DNA from: Ruminococcaceae bacterium UBA6857
GTDB taxonomy: Bacteria; Bacillota; Clostridia; Oscillospirales; Acutalibacteraceae
DNA: 9,409 nt
Assembly (NCBI GenBank): GCA_002451715.1
Contig: DKDD01000001.1
Span: forward strand, 1 to 9,409
Direction of reading: 5' to 3'
Part shown: piece by piece, positions 5,569 through 9,409 of the stretch
How the letters are laid out: each line of letters starts with the position of its first letter
How positions within the stretch are numbered: position 1 is the first letter of the stretch
Notes under the pieces: model-generated
Told to the model about the DNA's origin: nothing
Databases searched by the model: none
The model's input: the letters and a program-made list of their open reading frames with translations, nothing else
Position numbers and translations under genes: made by a program

Positions 5569-8169
5569 TTATCCCTTTGCGTCGTACCACGTTTTTCCGG
5601 TGTGGACATCGGCAAGGAGCTTTACGCGCATTTTGCACGCGTTTTCCATTTCCTCTTTCAAAAGAGTGCAAACCTTTTCTTTTTCGGCTTCGTCACATTC
5701 AACAATAAGTTCATCGTGAACCTGCATGATGAGCTTTGCGCTTTTTGTTTCTTTTGAAAGTCTTGAATAAACTTTTACCATTGCGATTTTGATGATGTCT
5801 GCGGCCGTGCCCTGAACAGGCATGTTGCGCGCAACACGTTCGCCGAATGCCTGAAGCATTTTGTTTGCGGCGGTAAGTTCCGGAAGATAGCGGGGGCGAT
5901 GAAACAGTGTTTGGGCAAAGCCGTCTTCGCGCGCTTTTTCGACCACGTCTTTCATATAGCGGTCAATGCCGCTGTAATGGTGAAGATAGCCTTTGATGTA
6001 TGCGTCCGCTTCTTTTCGCGTTACGCCGATATCCTTTGCAAGCGAGAAAGCGCCGATTCCGTATACGATTCCGAAATTGACCGCCTTTGCACGGCTTCGC
6101 ATAAGCGGTGTTACCATATAAAGCGGCATGTTGAAAACCTGCGAAGCGGTAATCGCGTGAATATCGTCTTCGTTTTTGAACGCGGTCAGCATTGCTTCGT
6201 CGTTCGCAATTTCGGCAAGAACACGAAGTTCAATTTGCGAATAGTCCGCGTCAACAAGCACTCTGCCCTTTCCCGCGGTGAAGAATCGGCGAATTTCGCG
6301 TCCCTCTTTATACCGCACGGGAATGTTTTGCAAGTTCGGTTCAAGAGAAGAGATTCGTCCCGTTCTTGTTTCGGTCTGGTTGAGCGTTGAGCGGATTCTT
6401 CCGTCCGGTTCAATTTGCTTGAGAAGTCCGTCGCAATATGTCGATTTAAGTTTTGCAAGCATACGGTATCGCAAAATATCGGCAACGACCGGGTAATCGT
6501 ATGAAAGCGATTCAAGCACCTCGGCGCTTGTCGAATAGCCGCTTTTGGTCTTTTTCTTTGCGGGAATACCCATTTTTTCAAAAAGAGCCTCGCCGAGCTG
6601 TTTCGGAGAATTGAGGTTAAATTCAAAGCCGACGGCAGAAAAAATCTTTTCGCTGATTTCGTCAATTTGCATTTGAAGTTCGTTTCCGTATCGCGCAATT
6701 TCTTCTTTGTCAACAAGAAAGCCCGTGTTTTCCATTGAAGCAAGCACTTTTGCAAGCGGCTGTTCAATTTCATAAAGCAGTTCTTTTTGACCGTTTTCTT
6801 CAATTTCGGCGGCGCATTTTTCGCTCACGGGTTTCATTACCGCCGCGCCTTGGGCAAACTTTTTTGCGCTTTCCGGACAGTCGATATCGGGAATATTCAC
6901 GCCGAGGGTATCCGCAAGGCGAAGCGGATCATAGCTGTTTGCCGACGGATTGAGAATATATCCGGCAAGGGTTGTATCAATTTTAAGGTTTTCAAAGCTT
7001 GAGCCGATGTTTTCGGCAAAGCGGAAAAGTTCTTTGCTGTCGCAGGTTGTTTTTTTCCATTCGCCTTCAAAAAAGCTTTTTGAAAACGAATCAAAATCAA
7101 AGCAGTTCGCTTGGACAAAGCGGATCTCGTTTCCGGTGCAAAAATAGAAAGCCAGCGGTTTTTTGTTTTCAAATTCCGTAACAAAGTATGCCTCGCCGGC
7201 GTTTTTAAATTCGCCCAAAAGGCCGCAAAGGTCACGTTCTTCTTTGAAAACGAACGTTTCTTTTTTTGTTTCCTCTTCTTCGGGTACGATTGAAATTCCG
7301 TCGCGCGTAAGACCGAGTTTTTCAATCATTGAAAACATTTCGAGCGAAACAAGAAGACTTATTGCCTCCTTTGCGTTCGGGGATTTTTTAAGATAATGAT
7401 TCATGTCGGTTTCAATCGGCGCGTCAAGGCAGATCGTTCCGAGCGTTTTTGAAAGATAGGCACCGTCTTTTCCGGCTTCAAGTTTATCGTGAACACCCTT
7501 TTTGATGTCGAGCGTGTCAAGTTCGGCATAGATTTTGTCAATCGTTCCAAAACGTTTTATAAGATCGCCCGCGGTTTTTTGTCCGATTCCCGCAACACCG
7601 GGAATATTGTCGGACGAATCGCCCATAAGTGCCTTGATTTCAATCATGCCCTCCGGTGCAACACCGTATTCTTCAAAAAGTTTTTCTTTGTCATAGACAA
7701 CCGTCTGCGGTTTTCCCATTTTTGTTGAGGCAAGCATAACAACGGTATTGTCCGAAATAAGCTGAAGCGAATCGCGGTCGCCCGTTGCAACAAAGCAACG
7801 GTCATCACCTTTTACATGGGCGGAAAGCGTTCCGAGAATGTCATCCGCTTCAAAGCCCTCCTTTTCAACAAGGGTATATCCGAGCGAAGAAAGCAGCTTT
7901 TTGAGCAGCGGCATTTGGCTTGCAAGTTCGGGCGGCATACCTTTTCTTCCGGCTTTATATGCGTCATACATTTTGTGGCGGAAAGTCGGCGCTTTGAGGT
8001 CGAACGCAATTGCAACACAGTCCGGTTCGCACTCTTCTTCAAGGCGAAGCAAAATATTCATAAAACCGTATATTGCATTGGTAAACTGACCGTTTTTTGT
8101 TGAAAGAAGTTTTATTGCATAAAAAGCACGGTTGACGATACTGTTGCCGTCAACAACAAGAAGTTTCAT
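5569..8169 (-). CDS. polA: DNA polymerase I
   Basis: The product is 866 residues and fills gaps and removes primers in replication and repair. The start at 8169 is set by GGGAGG 8 bases upstream and by the family N-terminus MKLLVVDGNS; a longer frame from 8244 is not needed. Residues 1-290 are the 5'-3' flap nuclease, with D7, EADD (107-110), TGDRDS (129-134) and GDSSDNIPGVAGIGQKTA (183-200). Residues ~300-460 are the vestigial 3'-5' exonuclease domain. The usual DTE motif reads VTE (330-332), and the second and third acidic motifs are not recognisable, so proofreading should be absent, as in Bacillus-type enzymes. The polymerase domain has TRTGRISSLEPNLQNIP (601-617), motif A DYSQIELR (catalytic D642), motif B with R691, K695, F699 and Y703, and motif C VHDE (H818, D819). 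F699 at the sugar-discriminating position is the usual cellular residue. It is divergent from dus and followed by its own terminator. Confidence 0.98.
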   Translation of the reverse strand: MKLLVVDGNSIVNRAFYAIKLLSTKNGQFTNAIYGFMNILLRLEEECEPDCVAIAFDLKAPTFRHKMYDAYKAGRKGMPPELASQMPLLKKLLSSLGYTLVEKEGFEADDILGTLSAHVKGDDRCFVATGDRDSLQLISDNTVVMLASTKMGKPQTVVYDKEKLFEEYGVAPEGMIEIKALMGDSSDNIPGVAGIGQKTAGDLIKRFGTIDKIYAELDTLDIKKGVHDKLEAGKDGAYLSKTLGTICLDAPIETDMNHYLKKSPNAKEAISLLVSLEMFSMIEKLGLTRDGISIVPEEEETKKETFVFKEERDLCGLLGEFKNAGEAYFVTEFENKKPLAFYFCTGNEIRFVQANCFDFDSFSKSFFEGEWKKTTCDSKELFRFAENIGSSFENLKIDTTLAGYILNPSANSYDPLRLADTLGVNIPDIDCPESAKKFAQGAAVMKPVSEKCAAEIEENGQKELLYEIEQPLAKVLASMENTGFLVDKEEIARYGNELQMQIDEISEKIFSAVGFEFNLNSPKQLGEALFEKMGIPAKKKTKSGYSTSAEVLESLSYDYPVVADILRYRMLAKLKSTYCDGLLKQIEPDGRIRSTLNQTETRTGRISSLEPNLQNIPVRYKEGREIRRFFTAGKGRVLVDADYSQIELRVLAEIANDEAMLTAFKNEDDIHAITASQVFNMPLYMVTPLMRSRAKAVNFGIVYGIGAFSLAKDIGVTRKEADAYIKGYLHHYSGIDRYMKDVVEKAREDGFAQTLFHRPRYLPELTAANKMLQAFGERVARNMPVQGTAADIIKIAMVKVYSRLSKETKSAKLIMQVHDELIVECDEAEKEKVCTLLKEEMENACKMRVKLLADVHTGKTWYDAKG

Positions 8170-8203
8170 GTGTTTTTCCTCCCGTCGCATAAATAACACA
8201 ATC

Positions 8204-8212
8204 AGTATATCA
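8204..8212 (-). promoter_or_regulatory. Extended -10 promoter of polA
   Basis: On the minus strand TGATATACT gives an extended -10 (TG, one base, TATACT; hexamer at 8209-8204). No good -35 is present at the expected distance, which is tolerable for extended -10 promoters. It would yield a leader of roughly 25-30 bases before the ATG at 8169. Confidence 0.45.
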
Positions 8213-8249
8213 CAAATTTTCAAAAATAGGTGCAAAAATTTCAATATTG

Positions 8250-8258
8250 TGCTAAAAT
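8250..8258 (+). promoter_or_regulatory. Extended -10 promoter of the dus gene
   Basis: TGCTAAAAT (TG, one base, TAAAAT at 8253-8258) forms an extended -10 about 41 bases upstream of the dus ATG, without a clear -35. The ribosome binding site AAAGG is at 8285-8289. The polA and dus -10 elements lie back to back about 40 bases apart in the 130-base divergent gap. Confidence 0.45.
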
Positions 8259-8299
8259 ATATCGGTTATTATTTTGCATTCACGAAAGGTTAACATAAA

Positions 8300-9268
8300 A
8301 TGAAGATCGGTAACATTGAAATTGATTCGCGCACAGCCGGACTTGCTCCGATGGCAGGTGTTGCGGACATGGCGTTCCGCGAACTTTGCTGTGAGTACGG
8401 CGCAAGCTATGTAGTCAGCGAAATGGTCAGCTCAAAGGGGCTTACCATGTGCGACAGAAAGAGCAAAAAGCTTCTTGTTCTTTCGGAAAAAGAGCGCCCG
8501 GCAGCGGCGCAGATTTTTGGCAGTGACCCGGAAATTATGGCGCAATCGGCAAAAGAATGTCTTGCTTTTTCGCCGGACGCTATTGACATCAACATGGGTT
8601 GCCCTGCACCGAAAATTGCAGGCAACGGCGGCGGAAGCGCACTTTTGAAAGACCCCGTTCTTGCCGAAAAAATCATCAAAGCCGTTGTCGGTGCGGTAGA
8701 CATTCCCGTCACGGTCAAAATCAGAATCGGCTGGGACAGCGAACACATCAATGCCGTTGAAATGGCACAGCGCGCGGAAAACGCAGGCGTCGCCGCAATC
8801 ACCGTTCACGGAAGAACAAAAGCGCAGATGTATGCGCCGCCCGTTGACACAAAAACAATTGCGCTCGTCAAAAAAAGCGTTTCCATTCCGGTCATTGCAA
8901 ACGGCGACATTACGGACGGACTTTCCGCCGCAAAAATGCTTGAAGAAACAAACTGCGATTATCTTCTTGTCGGCCGCGGTGCACTCGGAAGACCGTGGGT
9001 ATTCAGTCAAATCAGCGCATATTTAAAACACGAAGTCATCATGCCTGAACCGCCCGTCAGCGAACAAATGCGCGTTATGGTCAAACACATCAGACGAATT
9101 TGCGAATACAAGGGCGAAAAAGTCGGAATCAGAGAAGCGCGAAAGCACGCCGCTTGGTACATTAAAGGAATCCGCGGCGCGGCGGCATACCGAAAAGAAG
9201 TCGGTTCGCTTTCTTCGATTGAAGAGCTTGAAAGGCTTGCGTTCAAAATCGCTTCCGAAAACAGTTGA
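8300..9268 (+). CDS. dusB: tRNA-dihydrouridine synthase, DusB type
   Basis: This 322-residue FMN enzyme reduces specific uridines in the tRNA D-loop to dihydrouridine using NADPH. It has an N-terminal TIM barrel and a C-terminal helical tRNA-binding domain. Visible signatures are LAPMAGVADMAFR (15-27, flavin-binding start), DINMGCPAPKI (96-106) with the catalytic acid Cys101, VKIRIGW (139-145) with K140, TVHGRTKAQMY (168-178) with H170, IANGDI (199-204) and VGRGALGRPW (224-233, phosphate binding). Length and motif spellings fit the DusB subfamily common in Firmicutes. The start is supported by AAAGG 10 bases upstream. It appears monocistronic, with a promoter upstream and a strong terminator downstream. 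The family is certain; the DusB label is by motif resemblance. Confidence 0.95.
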   Translation: MKIGNIEIDSRTAGLAPMAGVADMAFRELCCEYGASYVVSEMVSSKGLTMCDRKSKKLLVLSEKERPAAAQIFGSDPEIMAQSAKECLAFSPDAIDINMGCPAPKIAGNGGGSALLKDPVLAEKIIKAVVGAVDIPVTVKIRIGWDSEHINAVEMAQRAENAGVAAITVHGRTKAQMYAPPVDTKTIALVKKSVSIPVIANGDITDGLSAAKMLEETNCDYLLVGRGALGRPWVFSQISAYLKHEVIMPEPPVSEQMRVMVKHIRRICEYKGEKVGIREARKHAAWYIKGIRGAAAYRKEVGSLSSIEELERLAFKIASENS

Positions 9269-9273
9269 AAATA

Positions 9274-9350
9274 AAAAGGTTCTTTACGGATTTTTGGAAA
9301 ATCACCATCGGTTTTCCTGTTTTACTTTCCGCAAAGAACCTTTTGTTTTT
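9274..9350 (+). terminator. Large two-tier rho-independent terminator after dus
   Basis: AAAAGGTTCTTT (9274-9285) pairs perfectly with AAAGAACCTTTT (9333-9344). After one mismatch CGGA (9287-9290) pairs with TCCG (9328-9331). Inside the loop a second hairpin, GGAAAATC (9296-9303) with GGTTTTCC (9310-9317), has a 6-base loop. The tail is TTTTGTTTTTT. It starts 5 bases after the dus stop. The A-rich 5' arm means it could also act on transcripts from the other side. Confidence 0.85.
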
Positions 9351-9378
9351 TATTGAAACGTTTCTCGTTAGACGTTAG

Positions 9379-9398
9379 GGGCGGATTTTGTTCCGCCC
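9379..9398. repeat. GC-rich REP-like hairpin
   Basis: GGGCGGA (9379-9385) and TCCGCCC (9392-9398) form a 7-bp GC-rich stem around the loop TTTTGT. No T-run follows on either strand, so it is not a standard terminator. Short palindromes of the form GGGGCGGA...TCCGCCCG resemble dispersed intergenic repeats of related Clostridia genomes. Only one copy is seen here. The remaining bases, 9351-9378 and 9399-9409, show nothing else apart from a GAAACGTTTC palindrome at 9355-9364. Confidence 0.4.
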
Positions 9399-9409
9399 GA
9401 AAGATCTAA

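Noticed and set aside
5899..6390. Plus-strand open frames within polA and other overlapping frames in the window
   Set aside because: They are antisense or out-of-frame shadows of polA, dus, PI-PLC and the germination genes, without ribosome binding sites or known domains.
1..9409. CRISPR arrays, tRNA or rRNA genes, toxin-antitoxin pairs, prophage genes
   Set aside because: No regularly spaced direct repeats, cloverleaf with conserved T-loop, rRNA-like segments or phage-type proteins were seen on either strand.

Overview
The window looks like chromosomal DNA of an endospore-forming Clostridia-type Firmicute, probably a gut Oscillospirales-like lineage. The evidence is spore-germination genes in a low-to-mid GC background, AGGAG/GGTGAT-type ribosome binding sites, and a DNA polymerase I with a degenerate proofreading domain as in many Gram-positives. 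The finer taxonomic placement is a guess.

Left part (1-4054): a truncated minus-strand gene starts at 61 and is divergent from a plus-strand germination cluster. The first gene of the cluster (259-1200) has an acidic, repetitive N-terminal half and a C-terminal beta-sandwich (carboxypeptidase-regulatory-like) domain. The second (1193-2542) overlaps it by 8 bases and carries a SpoIID/SleC-type lytic transglycosylase domain plus three peptidoglycan-binding repeats. Read together, the pair has the domain order of the clostridial cortex-lytic zymogen SleC, split into two proteins where the prodomain meets the enzyme. The third gene (2600-4054) is a GerA-family membrane protein closest to SpoVAF. 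A hairpin hides its ribosome binding site.

Middle (4055-5570): a ~213-bp element lies between convergent genes. It has 16-bp perfect terminal inverted repeats that extend imperfectly to ~24 bp, no coding capacity and extensive internal pairing (MITE-like or structured RNA). It is followed by a minus-strand gene for a secreted phosphatidylinositol-specific phospholipase C (PI-PLC), with its own recognisable promoter and an overlapping inverted repeat.

Right part (5516-9409): polA (minus) with its terminator, then a divergent 130-bp promoter region, then a DusB-type tRNA-dihydrouridine synthase gene (plus) with a large two-tier terminator. A GC-rich REP-like hairpin sits at the window end. polA and dus are housekeeping. 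The points worth a second look are the split SleC arrangement, the folded inverted-repeat element, the ribosome-binding-site hairpin and the PI-PLC.
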